The notes under the pieces are model-generated. The model worked only from the letters and a program-made list of their open reading frames with translations. It was not told the origin of the DNA and did not search any database. The position numbers were made by a program, and so were the translations under genes. A stretch of 64,000 nt of DNA, taken from positions 5,146,001 through 5,210,000 of the forward strand of contig JADJQZ010000001.1 of NCBI GenBank assembly GCA_016712465.1, given 5' to 3'. Shown one piece after another: positions 7,708 through 15,374 of this stretch. Numbering within the stretch: position 1 is the stretch's first letter; each line of letters opens with the position of its first letter. The stretch comes from Candidatus Obscuribacter sp. Lineage in GTDB: Bacteria; Cyanobacteriota; Vampirovibrionia; Obscuribacterales; Obscuribacteraceae.

Positions 7708-8506
7708 TTACTCCTTGGATGAGGCATCGGTTTCCGGCGCTTGTTTTGTGCGTTTGGTAGTCTTTTTGAGGGCTCATCTGCGCGGAAGCTCGGACCCTTC
7801 AGTTCGAGGATTTCGGAATGATGTACAAGTCTGTCAATCGCGGCGGCGGTCGTCATGGGATCTTTGAAAACCTGGTGCCAGTCAGAGAAGGCAAGGTTGC
7901 TGGTGACAACTACACTGCGCCTCTCGTAGCGTTCAGAAAGGAGAACGAAGAGAACATCCGTCTCATCGCGAGTCTGGGGTATGTAGGACAGGTCGTCGAT
8001 GATGAGAGCCTGAAAGCCGTCGAGAGTCTTTATGAACTGGTTGAGGGAGAGTTCTCTTTTTGCACGAAGCAGCTCTTGAACCAGGGCAGCGGCGAGGTGT
8101 AGAAGACCGAGCGTCCTTGCAGGCACCACTCTCTCCCGAGTCCAACAGAGAGGTGAGACTTGCCGGTACCGGGCTCACCAAAGATGATTAAGTTTTCGCA
8201 GGCATCGAGACAGTCGCCGGCAATCAACTCGTTGATGAGGGTGCGGGAGAGCAAAGGCTGCCGTTCGAATTGGTAGTCTGCAAGAAGCTTGCTGTGTGGG
8301 AGTCTAGCGTTCTTGAGCAGTCTGGCTATCTTGCGCTTAGAGCGGTCTTGTTCTTCAGCGATGGCGAGCTGATGGAGATACTCCACATGGTTAAGCTTCT
8401 CGCGTTCGGCTTTGCGGGCGAAGTCCAGGTAGTGAGCCCGGAATGAAGAAAGGTGAAAGAGCCTGAGCAAGTGCTCGAGTTCTTGAGTCTGTTTTGGTGG
8501 TTTCAT
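7708..8506 (-). pseudogene. istB: IstB transposition helper ATPase, two frameshifts
   Basis: IstB is the DnaA/AAA+-like helper of IS21 transposition. The N-terminal part (from ATG 8506, with AGGAG 7 nt upstream) contains the Walker A segment GEPGTGKSHL. Near 8095 the frame must shift by one base to continue AAALVQELL and the Walker B stretch ALIIDDLSYIP, TRDETDVLF and VVVTSNLAFSDW. A second one-base shift near 7785 gives a natural end KKTTKRTKQAPETDASSKE with TAA at 7708-7710. Both shifts have the same sense (one base missing), as expected from decay or from deletion-type sequencing error. It lies 10 nt downstream of istA. Confidence 0.85.
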
Positions 8507-8516
8507 GGGAGAACTC

Positions 8517-9986
8517 CTAGAGCCGGCGAGACTGCATCAGACCGTTGTAAATGCTGAGGTCAGGGGCGAGAACAGTGATATCAGGTGGTGATGCGGGTTT
8601 AGTAGCGGCACGTTCTTTAACGAGTTCTTCGTTGGGAATCAGACCTGCCAGCAAGATTTGGCAGAGAGCAGTCTCGACCTTAATCTCACCATCGAGAGCG
8701 GCTCTATTGAGGATGTTGAGATATTCCTTGTCGGCTTGGCGTTGAGAGCTGTGGTGCTCAAGAAGACGGTCGTAGCAGCGTCTAAAGACTACAGATGGGA
8801 AGAATTCGTCACGAAAGACCCAGGCGGCAAATGCGCCCGGCTTACGAACAAGCCAGCTAATGACGTGCCGGTAGTCTATCTTTCGCTCACCTTTGCGCAG
8901 GTGGGGCATTTCTTGTACGAGGACGGTACCGAAGAAGAGCTTGATGGTATCGGGGTAGACTAGGGCTTTCAGAACCTTGCCGATGAGTCGGCTTGGCACC
9001 GAGTAGATTGATCCATCGATGGTTACAACGCTGAAGGGTGTTACAGAGGCGGTGCACTCGTCCGGGTTATTCCAGTGGCGTGGCGGCAGTGGTTGGAGCA
9101 CTTGAAGCTCTTCCAGGACCAATGACTCTCGGCGGTCGTTCAGGCGACGCACAAGGCCTTCGAGAAAAGTTCTGTAATGGGCAATATCCCGGAAAGCGCG
9201 ACTGCCACGGAGCCTGAGGGTTTGGTCAAGTGCAGTCTTGAGACCATGATGCCGACTTTCAACGCTGCCGTTTTCGTTGCTCTTGCCGGGCGAGTTCTTG
9301 GAAGGACTGGCATTGTAGTGCCTGAGGAAACCTACCCAACGTTCGTTAAATCCCTGCGGGTCGCGGCTATCCTTGACGGCGGCGGTCAAATTATCAGTCC
9401 TGTGATCTGGGGCGACAGCGCCCAGCTCACTGACGGCTTTCATGTAGCCGCTGGTGAGAGATTCGAAAGTCTCAGAAAAGGCGATGTTGACTGATTGCCA
9501 ACCGGAGTACGGCAGGATGAAGTGATACAGAAGATGTGGAAATGGCTCACCGCCGATTGTTACTCCGAGTTCTCTGCAATCGGTCCAGTCCGACTGGCTC
9601 TGCTTGCCGGGAGAGAGGAACTGTTCGAAGTATACTTCCTTGCCGGTGCCATGCTGGGCACGCCAACGCTCAATGCGACGGCGCAGTGTTCGCCCATGTG
9701 ATTCATTGAAGACGCCTGGATACCTATCAATGAGGTATTCCAGGATCGTCTTTGCTTGGAGTCCATCATCATTCTTGAGAAGACCGCAAATCTCCTCCCA
9801 GTGACCAGCAAAGCGATCAGGGCGGGTTAAGTAGTTTCTGGGTGTGCTCTGTCCACCTGGCGGGGCGCCACGAACATACTTTCGAGCGGTATTGATTGAC
9901 ATACCAGCCTTAGCGGCTGCCTGTCGCAGTGGAATACGTTTGTAGTACTTAAACAAGAGGTTCACCTGTTCCTTTGTGCAAGACAT
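8517..9986 (-). CDS. istA: IS21-family transposase
   Basis: A DDE transposase of 489 residues from ATG 9986 (MSCTKEQVNLLF), with GGAG 5 nt upstream; the frame is open further upstream without family similarity. The N-terminal helix-turn-helix reads RQAAAKAGMSINTARKYVRG. Candidate catalytic acids are D in QSDWTDC (about residue 135), D in HRTDNLTAA (about residue 200) and E in NENGSVES (about residue 245). A C-terminal beta segment (TIDGSIYSVPSRLIGK) follows. The gene is intact. It lies upstream of istB in the standard IS21 order. Confidence 0.92.
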   Translation of the reverse strand: MSCTKEQVNLLFKYYKRIPLRQAAAKAGMSINTARKYVRGAPPGGQSTPRNYLTRPDRFAGHWEEICGLLKNDDGLQAKTILEYLIDRYPGVFNESHGRTLRRRIERWRAQHGTGKEVYFEQFLSPGKQSQSDWTDCRELGVTIGGEPFPHLLYHFILPYSGWQSVNIAFSETFESLTSGYMKAVSELGAVAPDHRTDNLTAAVKDSRDPQGFNERWVGFLRHYNASPSKNSPGKSNENGSVESRHHGLKTALDQTLRLRGSRAFRDIAHYRTFLEGLVRRLNDRRESLVLEELQVLQPLPPRHWNNPDECTASVTPFSVVTIDGSIYSVPSRLIGKVLKALVYPDTIKLFFGTVLVQEMPHLRKGERKIDYRHVISWLVRKPGAFAAWVFRDEFFPSVVFRRCYDRLLEHHSSQRQADKEYLNILNRAALDGEIKVETALCQILLAGLIPNEELVKERAATKPASPPDITVLAPDLSIYNGLMQSRRL

Positions 9987-10219
9987 GCTGACTCCGGGTT
10001 GACCATCACCCGCAGTGTCACGTGGAATCAGACCCCATGCAAAAGTCCGACAGCATGGCGCCTGAATATGAATTAGACGGCCATGCCAGCAGCCTAATCT
10101 ATGCATTTAAGCGTGGCGCGAAACACCTTACGGATATCTTCGCTTACTCCAAATGGACACTCCCCCAAAAAGGATCACTTTTAGTTGACCACGTGATCAT
10201 TTCTAATTGTCCATCAACA

Positions 10220-10246
10220 GATCGAGCGCATTTCCCATTTGAGAAC
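10220..10246 (+). repeat. Right copy of 27-bp direct repeat flanking the IS21 element
   Basis: Identical to 7186-7212 over 27 bp; the bases on either side differ (TG versus CA before, TG versus AA after). Confidence 0.85.
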
Positions 10247-10442
10247 AAAGGAAGGGCTGAAAGTTAATAAGTTCATTCTGCAACCCGTTGTTTGCACGAA
10301 TAAACAAATGATGACTGCATTTCAAAAATGGTTGGAGATACAGGAAAAATGGGCTCGCGAAGAGGCGAAGAATGAGGATGCGGCCCGCGGATGGGGAGAC
10401 TTGGCAAAGTTGCTCAAGCAGCTTCTTTCTGAATGCAAGTAG
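10220..10442 (+). pseudogene. FRG-domain protein, displaced C-terminal fragment
   Basis: After the right copy of the 27-bp repeat the frame continues the FRG gene: IERISHLRT, then KEGLKVNKFILQPVV, ending KLLKQLLSECK at a TAG. The fragment is 65-74 codons and has no ribosome binding site of its own. It shows where the uninterrupted FRG gene ended. Nothing suggests it is translated separately. Confidence 0.85.
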
Positions 10443-10481
10443 CTTGCACCGGCGTGCTACAGGCTACTTATTTAGCAGAGA

Positions 10482-10934
10482 CTATTTTTTTCGGGTCAAT
10501 CGCGATTGCCTGACAGAGGCTGTCGGTTCTGGCGCACTTGGCTTAATCTCATGAATCAAATCTGGATGACTATCCAAAAGTTTCAGCAGTTGCACTAATG
10601 CAATTGGAGGTTTTGTCTTTCCTGTTTCGTACCGAGAAAATGCGTTCGTTCCGCCGCCAAATATCTCTGCTGCTTCCCGTTGATCCAATTTTAGTTTCTT
10701 ACGCGTATTGCTGATGAACGCTGGGTCCACAATTGAGCCATTTATCTCCTTGTTGAATTCCAACATTGATGTACTCAATCGTTCAGATTCCTTTTCATCA
10801 TGAATTGACTCACCGCAAGCCGGACAAAAATCACCAGTCACCGCCGGTATGATCGTAGTTTCGCCTTTGTAGGTATACGGCACGTCGCGGGTATCGTGCA
10901 CCAATTCGGCTGCTCCGCAAGATACACACTTCAT
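10482..10934 (-). CDS. mqsA: MqsA-type antitoxin
   Basis: Antitoxin and autorepressor of the MqsR ribonuclease. The N-terminal zinc domain has Cys3, Cys6, Cys37 and Cys40, at the same positions as E. coli MqsA. The C-terminal helix-turn-helix reads LDQREAAEIFGGGTNAFSRYE, close to the E. coli sequence. An extra basic tail (RQSRLTRKK) follows. The ATG at 10934 has AAGGAG 8 nt upstream; the ATG at 10940 would overlap the mqsR stop but stands too near the ribosome binding site. Cotranscribed behind mqsR. Confidence 0.93.
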   Translation of the reverse strand: MKCVSCGAAELVHDTRDVPYTYKGETTIIPAVTGDFCPACGESIHDEKESERLSTSMLEFNKEINGSIVDPAFISNTRKKLKLDQREAAEIFGGGTNAFSRYETGKTKPPIALVQLLKLLDSHPDLIHEIKPSAPEPTASVRQSRLTRKK

Positions 10935-10936
10935 AG

Positions 10937-11233
10937 TCATAACTCCTTGAATGAAACAATTAGAACGTCGTCGACTACTGAAAGTTTCAGGTAGATATCC
11001 CCGACCTCACCTGGAAAGTGGTAAACGTCTTGCCAGATTGTGTGATCGGCATGGGTGGTCATGCTTTTGTACAGATCACCGTTTTCGAGATTTTTAACCA
11101 CCTCTTTCATGTCATTAAAGTCCAAGCCTAGTGCGGCTGCTCCCTCTAACGCGCTTTTGGTTGACTTCACGCACCCCTTCTCGACTAGAGCTTTTACGGT
11201 TGCGAGTGGATAGTGAGCGCTTTTCTTTTCCAT
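10937..11233 (-). CDS. mqsR: MqsR-type mRNA interferase toxin
   Basis: 98 residues starting MEKKSAHYPLATVKALVEKG, with the MqsR core NGDLYKSMTTHADHTIWQDVY and C-terminus DVLIVSFKEL. MqsR is a RelE-fold ribonuclease that cleaves mRNA at GC-rich triplets (GCU in E. coli). The active-site segment (YKSMTT, Tyr/Lys/Met region, Gln in WQDVY) is intact, so the toxin is probably functional. Toxin-first order and near-overlap with the antitoxin match the E. coli operon. Confidence 0.93.
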   Translation of the reverse strand: MEKKSAHYPLATVKALVEKGCVKSTKSALEGAAALGLDFNDMKEVVKNLENGDLYKSMTTHADHTIWQDVYHFPGEVGDIYLKLSVVDDVLIVSFKEL

Positions 11234-11243
11234 GAACCCATAT

Positions 11244-11258
11244 TAACCTAATAGGTTA
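11244..11258. promoter_or_regulatory. MqsA operator palindrome
   Basis: TAACCTAATAGGTTA, a perfect palindrome 11 nt upstream of the mqsR ATG, matches the AACCT(N3-4)AGGTT site bound by MqsA in E. coli. A further half-site AGGTTA follows near 11271. Autoregulation of mqsRA is inferred. Confidence 0.85.
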
Positions 11259-11358
11259 TTTTTGGCAAGTAGGTTAATCGTTGCAATAAGGACGAGCTTC
11301 GGGAACAATAATAGGGCTCGCAAGGTCTACTTTTCGTAGACTCAAATGCGGAAATGTG

Positions 11359-11364
11359 TATAAT
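11359..11364 (+). promoter_or_regulatory. Probable -10 box of the gene at 11400
   Basis: A perfect TATAAT about 36 nt upstream of the ATG. The -35 position (GTAGAC) is a poor match. Confidence 0.4.
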
Positions 11365-11399
11365 GGGTTTGTCAACACTCACAGAAGGGGTCCTGCCAA

Positions 11400-11831
11400 A
11401 TGGTATTGAGTTTCAAGGATCAAGGTTTGGAAGCCGAGATGCGTGAATCCAGTCGCGCGAAAGGCAAGTCCCCTTCCCAAATCGCGCGAGGAGATCTTAT
11501 GCGCTATCAATTTCTTATCGATGATCACTCCCCTCTCAAGCTGGAAACTGGCGAGTTTCTAGCCGTTTGCTCGATAGTAAAATCGACGCAACTGTTCGAT
11601 GAACCGTCGCGTATCAAACGCATGCCTCTATTGGTCGAAGACTGCATACGCAGCTGCACGAACTCAGCCGGCGAGTACACCAAGACTGAGCAGTTCGATT
11701 TCGATCTGGACGCCTTGCTCAATAAGTTACGCGAAGCTACATCGTTGCAGCTGTTTGGTTTGGTTGATCGCTGCGAACGCTATCCACAATCTGACCTTGA
11801 TGCCCAGCGCTTCAAACACAAGAGGTCATAG
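11400..11831 (+). CDS. Unidentified island protein
   Basis: 143 residues, starting MVLSFKDQGLEAEMRESS after an AGAAGGGG ribosome binding site. A promoter-like TATAAT lies upstream and a strong terminator follows, so it is a monocistronic unit. No signal peptide or membrane segment. The N-terminus (SRAKGKSPSQIARGDLMRY) is polar and helical, recalling the tail of ribbon-helix-helix regulators, but this is only an impression. No family recognised. Confidence 0.65.
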   Translation: MVLSFKDQGLEAEMRESSRAKGKSPSQIARGDLMRYQFLIDDHSPLKLETGEFLAVCSIVKSTQLFDEPSRIKRMPLLVEDCIRSCTNSAGEYTKTEQFDFDLDALLNKLREATSLQLFGLVDRCERYPQSDLDAQRFKHKRS

Positions 11832-11854
11832 TTGGTAGCAATGGCACAGAGATG

Positions 11855-11884
11855 AAGGAGCCAGCAAATAAGCTGGCTCCTTTT
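11855..11884 (+). terminator. Strong intrinsic terminator
   Basis: AAGGAGCCAGC/GCTGGCTCCTT with an AAATAA loop, then TTTT. It ends the gene at 11400 and, read on the other strand, could serve the convergent gene at 11900. Confidence 0.9.
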
Positions 11885-11899
11885 GCATCGTAATTTCCC

Positions 11900-12460
11900 T
11901 CAGCAAAGTGTGCTATTTAGTGCCGATGCAATGTTGGATAAGAGAGACAATATTATTGAGTCGCATGCCGCATAGTTGACACCTTCTACCGTCGGCGCGA
12001 AATGGATCTGAATTATCGTCGTGCCTTTGTCTGTTGGGCGAACCTGAATTTCGAAGCTAAGGAATCGCTGCAGGCGGTCCCTTCGAGTGTGAATGTTGCC
12101 GCGCGCAGCACCTTCGAATCGAGTGATTTCGTCGATGGACCGTAGGTTTGCGGTGATTCTTCCTGTTTGAGTGTCGGCCGTTACAACATGCCATTTGTCT
12201 CCGTAGTTGTAGGAGATCTCGGCGAGAATGTCGCGGATTTTTGCGAACGCGATTTCTGCTGGAACTGGGTATTCTCGCGGTTGAGGATGGAGAAACTTCG
12301 CGCGCTCCTCGCACGCGGCTTTGAAGATTGGAATTGCGGCGAGCACTCCGAGCACAAGTCCCGGAACGACTCCTGCACCTGCGTCATGTGTAGCGTCGCC
12401 GATTAGTGCTCCGGTTAGAAGGAACACGAATGTTCCGACAATGATTGCTATGACGGCCAT
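11900..12460 (-). CDS. Membrane-anchored protein of unknown function
   Basis: 186 residues from ATG 12460 (MAVIAIIVGTFVFLL), preceded by GGAGG at 10 nt. Two hydrophobic segments near residues 2-22 and 28-50 (GVVPGLVLGVLAAIPIF) suggest a hairpin anchor with a soluble C-terminal domain of about 130 residues. That domain has the rhythm of a lipid-binding or polyketide-cyclase-like fold (FEIQVRPTDKGTTIIQIHF), unproven. The frame is open to 12586 but the longer N-terminus is not protein-like. Confidence 0.65.
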   Translation of the reverse strand: MAVIAIIVGTFVFLLTGALIGDATHDAGAGVVPGLVLGVLAAIPIFKAACEERAKFLHPQPREYPVPAEIAFAKIRDILAEISYNYGDKWHVVTADTQTGRITANLRSIDEITRFEGAARGNIHTRRDRLQRFLSFEIQVRPTDKGTTIIQIHFAPTVEGVNYAACDSIILSLLSNIASALNSTLC

Positions 12461-13265
12461 ACGTCGTCTACCTCCGGTGAGTCTTGCTGTTGAAATTGAT
12501 TGGTATTGTCTTCGTGTGTGCGTTCTTGCGCAGCACGTTGATTGAAGTTCCAGGCAGTAATTTTGTTGAGGAAAGAGCGCATCCATGAGGGTTGATATGC
12601 CACTGGGGCGAAATATTCCGGGGATGTTCTAGACCCGCATGATTGCTCGCGAATATCGAAGAACGCAGCTCCCGTCACATCGAGAGGATGGTGCGAACCC
12701 TGCTTGCCTTTCAGCAGCTCAACCCAAAGGCTTGGGGTCACCGTCGCCTTATTGCCGCCGCATTCGAGATAGTTGAATTATCTCTCGCTCGGAAATGCAA
12801 CTGGGTTGCCGGAATGGAGCTGTGACGTTAAGCGCGTATAGCCCGGCGAGGCTTGCGCCAATTGGCATAACAGAATTCTGAAACAGAGCTGTCTTTTGGA
12901 TTGGCAAATCCACCTAAGGTTCCAAAATGCCCGAAAATCCTCATCCAAGTTCCACATTCTTCACACAGGTCCAAATTGCCTCAAAAATATTGCGCTAGGT
13001 TCCAGTTTCTTCAATTTGGTTCCACTTTCCTCTTTTTTCACACATTTGGTTCCAATTGCATAAAGACAGCGAACCAATTGCCAAACGCATGCGTACGATC
13101 GACCGACAAGCGAAACCATAAATTGCCTTGCCTCAGGCGGACAATTCGAACAGAACCTGTAGGCTATCTAATTTGAAGATCCCGGCAACACAGTCGTCAA
13201 ATTGTCGGTAGCCGTCAAAGAGTTTCCCGCCAATACGGAAGAGATGCTTGAGTCAATCATAAAGC
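12461..13265. other. 805-bp non-coding stretch with a motif array
   Basis: No gene is supported; a 60-codon frame at 12643 lacks a ribosome binding site and family features. The main content is the GGTTCCA array at 12918-13054, described separately. Confidence 0.5.
12918..13067. repeat. Periodic GGTTCCA array (degenerate 50-bp tandem repeat, 3 units)
   Basis: GGTTCCA or a one-base variant starts at 12918, 12948, 12968, 12998, 13018 and 13048. The spacing is 30, 20, 30, 20, 30 bp. The block can be read as three degenerate 50-bp units starting at 12918, 12968 and 13018, with shared downstream words such as TTCTTCA. All copies lie on about the same helical face. Confidence 0.75.
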
Positions 13266-13646
13266 TCACAAGCTTCCACCCTTGCCAGAAACAAAGAAAG
13301 GAAATCTCAATAAGGACCGCCAAATCCTGCTCCACCAGTCTTGAGACTGGTCCAACTGTTTATCCAGAAATGTTCTGCCGACATAATCACAAGGTTCTTC
13401 AATATGAACCTTAACGATTACCGGCCAATCATCTCTAGCCAATGTATCCCAGCCGCTATCAGTCTTAACATCCCAATACTCAGTATCGCCACTGAATCTC
13501 TCGTAGTAGACGTGGCAGTATCTACGCTTGCATCCGACGCAGTCAAACTCATCGACCTCTTTAGCATTGCCGCCGCGCTCTCCGGCGCTTTCGTCAAAGC
13601 CGGTAACATGCAAGATCTCAGATTTGCAAAATGAGCATTGACGCAT
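13266..13646 (-). CDS. Small Cys-rich protein, unidentified
   Basis: 126 residues from ATG 13646 (MRQCSFCKSEILHVTGF), with GGAGG 5 nt upstream. CSFC (residues 4-7) and CVGC (about 37-40) could bind zinc. The rest is Trp/Arg-rich (SQDWWSRIWRSLLRF) with no membrane segment. No family recognised. It lies 72 nt downstream of the larger zinc-ribbon protein at 13719 and may be cotranscribed with it. Confidence 0.65.
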   Translation of the reverse strand: MRQCSFCKSEILHVTGFDESAGERGGNAKEVDEFDCVGCKRRYCHVYYERFSGDTEYWDVKTDSGWDTLARDDWPVIVKVHIEEPCDYVGRTFLDKQLDQSQDWWSRIWRSLLRFPFFVSGKGGSL

Positions 13647-13718
13647 GAGCACCTCCAGCTAATTGAATTATGCCCAAAGGAGGCAGCTTCTCAGCAGGGC
13701 GACGCTTCAAAACTTAGT

Positions 13719-14993
13719 CTAATAACACTGATAAGTCACACCGGTCACTGAACAGTCTCCACAAAAGAAGAGATAGCAGGCGCCAGAGTCACCCCACATC
13801 CATTCGCTACCGTCTTCCATCGGCAAACCAGAATCTATTTGAGCGGCGAACTTCATTGTTTGCAAACACCTCGGGCACTTTAGATACTCGCAATCTTGAA
13901 CCCAGGAGGGGCTCCCGCCGACTCGATGCAGGTTCTCCCATGAATTAGACAGAGAGTGATCCTGTATGGCCCAACGCGGTCCAGTATCCACTAGTTGCAC
14001 CTCAGATGGGACAAAAGCAGATTCAAGCAGTTCAGGAACTATAGGCTCACCCTCGTACATGTGCTCAATCGCTCCGGTTTGACTATGGGCGAAGAAAAAT
14101 TCCCAGATACCGGTTTTCCCCTGGCAAGTCAGGCAAGTCACAAATGTCGATGGGCAGTCTCTATAGAACTCAGGCAGAACGGCTCTATCTGTGAACTCCA
14201 GCAGGCGATGGAGCTGATTGGAACAAATTTTGCAGCGCTCCTCTACCAAACCGCCAATAATTGCATCCGCCCGAATAAGACTCCGGTCCTGGAGCTGCCA
14301 GGTTGGCTGATAGGTTTTGTCTCTCGTGCCAAATGCTGATTCTTCCTCCGGGAAGTAATCCTCTGGAAAGGCAATATGAAGAACTTCGTCCGAATGAAGT
14401 TTTCTGAAGGAGCCGTCAGCGAACTCTAACCCGACCCCATTCAGGTGCAACTGCAAAGGCGCCGTCCCTTGCTCGGCAAAAAGCTCAACAGCAGCGGCTT
14501 TAGCAATTGCATCCAAGATTACCTGCTGATCCCGAGTTTCAAGCAAAAGACCGAAAGCGAATGCTCTATCCAAGAATGTCGTGCCATCGCCAGGCTCCAT
14601 AAGCCTGAGGAGTCGGTCTTTATCCAGCGAACCCGAGCCACGCCAAGCCAAGGTGGGTATAGTCCACGCCTCATTTCCGGTAAGGATGAAAGTCTCCAGG
14701 TACGGGTGTAACGAATCCGGCTTCTGGAGAGCGGCAAAACTGACAATCTCCTGGGCAACCTCAGAAACTTGAAACTTCTTGATCGCATATGCAGCCAATA
14801 AGTCCCAATCGGAAATAGGCATCAGACCTAAAATACTGAGCTCAAAAGCTCGACAGAGCGGCGCCTCGTCCAATACGCTTATGGTAAGTTTGAGAATCTG
14901 TTCCGGGTGCATCTTCGCAAAATCAATTTGCAAATCTCTGATATCAAGATTAGAGGACCCAGCCTTGAGTTTACTTACAATTTCTTTCAGCAC
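13719..14993 (-). CDS. DUF1963-like / zinc-ribbon protein
   Basis: 424 residues. The N-terminal half is helical and HEAT-like (LKAGSSNLDIRDLQIDFAK). The C-terminal part carries GGSPSWVQDCEYLKCPRC, MKFAAQIDSG and YLFFCGDC, the pattern of DUF1963-type proteins (predicted beta-sheet with added zinc ribbons). CKICSNQL and CLTCQGK add cysteine pairs. It is cytoplasmic by composition. Function unknown. It may form an operon with the gene at 13266. Confidence 0.65.
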   Translation of the reverse strand: MLKEIVSKLKAGSSNLDIRDLQIDFAKMHPEQILKLTISVLDEAPLCRAFELSILGLMPISDWDLLAAYAIKKFQVSEVAQEIVSFAALQKPDSLHPYLETFILTGNEAWTIPTLAWRGSGSLDKDRLLRLMEPGDGTTFLDRAFAFGLLLETRDQQVILDAIAKAAAVELFAEQGTAPLQLHLNGVGLEFADGSFRKLHSDEVLHIAFPEDYFPEEESAFGTRDKTYQPTWQLQDRSLIRADAIIGGLVEERCKICSNQLHRLLEFTDRAVLPEFYRDCPSTFVTCLTCQGKTGIWEFFFAHSQTGAIEHMYEGEPIVPELLESAFVPSEVQLVDTGPRWAIQDHSLSNSWENLHRVGGSPSWVQDCEYLKCPRCLQTMKFAAQIDSGLPMEDGSEWMWGDSGACYLFFCGDCSVTGVTYQCY

Positions 14994-15374
14994 TCCGGCC
15001 TCCCTCAGATGAAGAACTTTGATCGCTCAGAAATACCCGCACGAGAGGCCAGTTCACGCTACCGGCTACCCTGCTCAAGCCTCAGAGGGCTCAGGCTCCG
15101 TAGAATTAGAACACGAACTAGTCAATTCCATCAATTTATTCCGCCCTTTCCTGCTGCTTAACTCGTCTTTTGACTCTCAACCCCCAATAAATTAAAGGTT
15201 GTCAGCGGAGGCATAGTCCATCCCAGGTCTAACCCGGACTTCCGCTCAATTCTGGCAATAAAGATAGAGTCAAGCGCCCCAATCGTTGTCAAAGTACCGA
15301 GCGCCGCTGGTTTCGCTATAATACCTAGCGCAAGCAGGCATCCCGCTTAAGCTGACAAATAGCAAGAAGGGTAG
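14994..15374. other. Intergenic region marking the right side of the island
   Basis: No gene seen. A TATAAT at 15317-15322 lies 53 nt before the next start, without a good -35. No att-like repeat of the tRNA end was found. Confidence 0.4.

Larger units (their letters stand above)
7213..10219 (-). mobile_element. IS21-family insertion sequence (3007 bp) inside the FRG gene
   Basis: The element begins TGTCTGCGGTCAACTAC and ends, read on the other strand, TGTTGATGGACAATTAG. Each end carries a second internal motif, GTGGTCAA(T/C)TAAAA(T/G)TGATC, as in the multiple terminal repeats of IS21 elements. istA and istB lie on the minus strand in the usual order. Extra cargo includes a zinc-ribbon ORF and a folded RNA-like segment at the left end. 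istB is frameshifted, so the copy is probably immobile unless IstB is supplied in trans. Confidence 0.88.

Noticed and set aside
10022..10267. 81-codon plus-strand frame at the IS right end
   Set aside because: It crosses the IS end and antisense of the upstream istA region, with no ribosome binding site; it is chance.
12643..12825. 60-codon frame as a helicase- or transposase-like remnant
   Set aside because: A phrase resembling a transposase (AWGHRRLIAAAF) is too short and lacks context or ribosome binding site.
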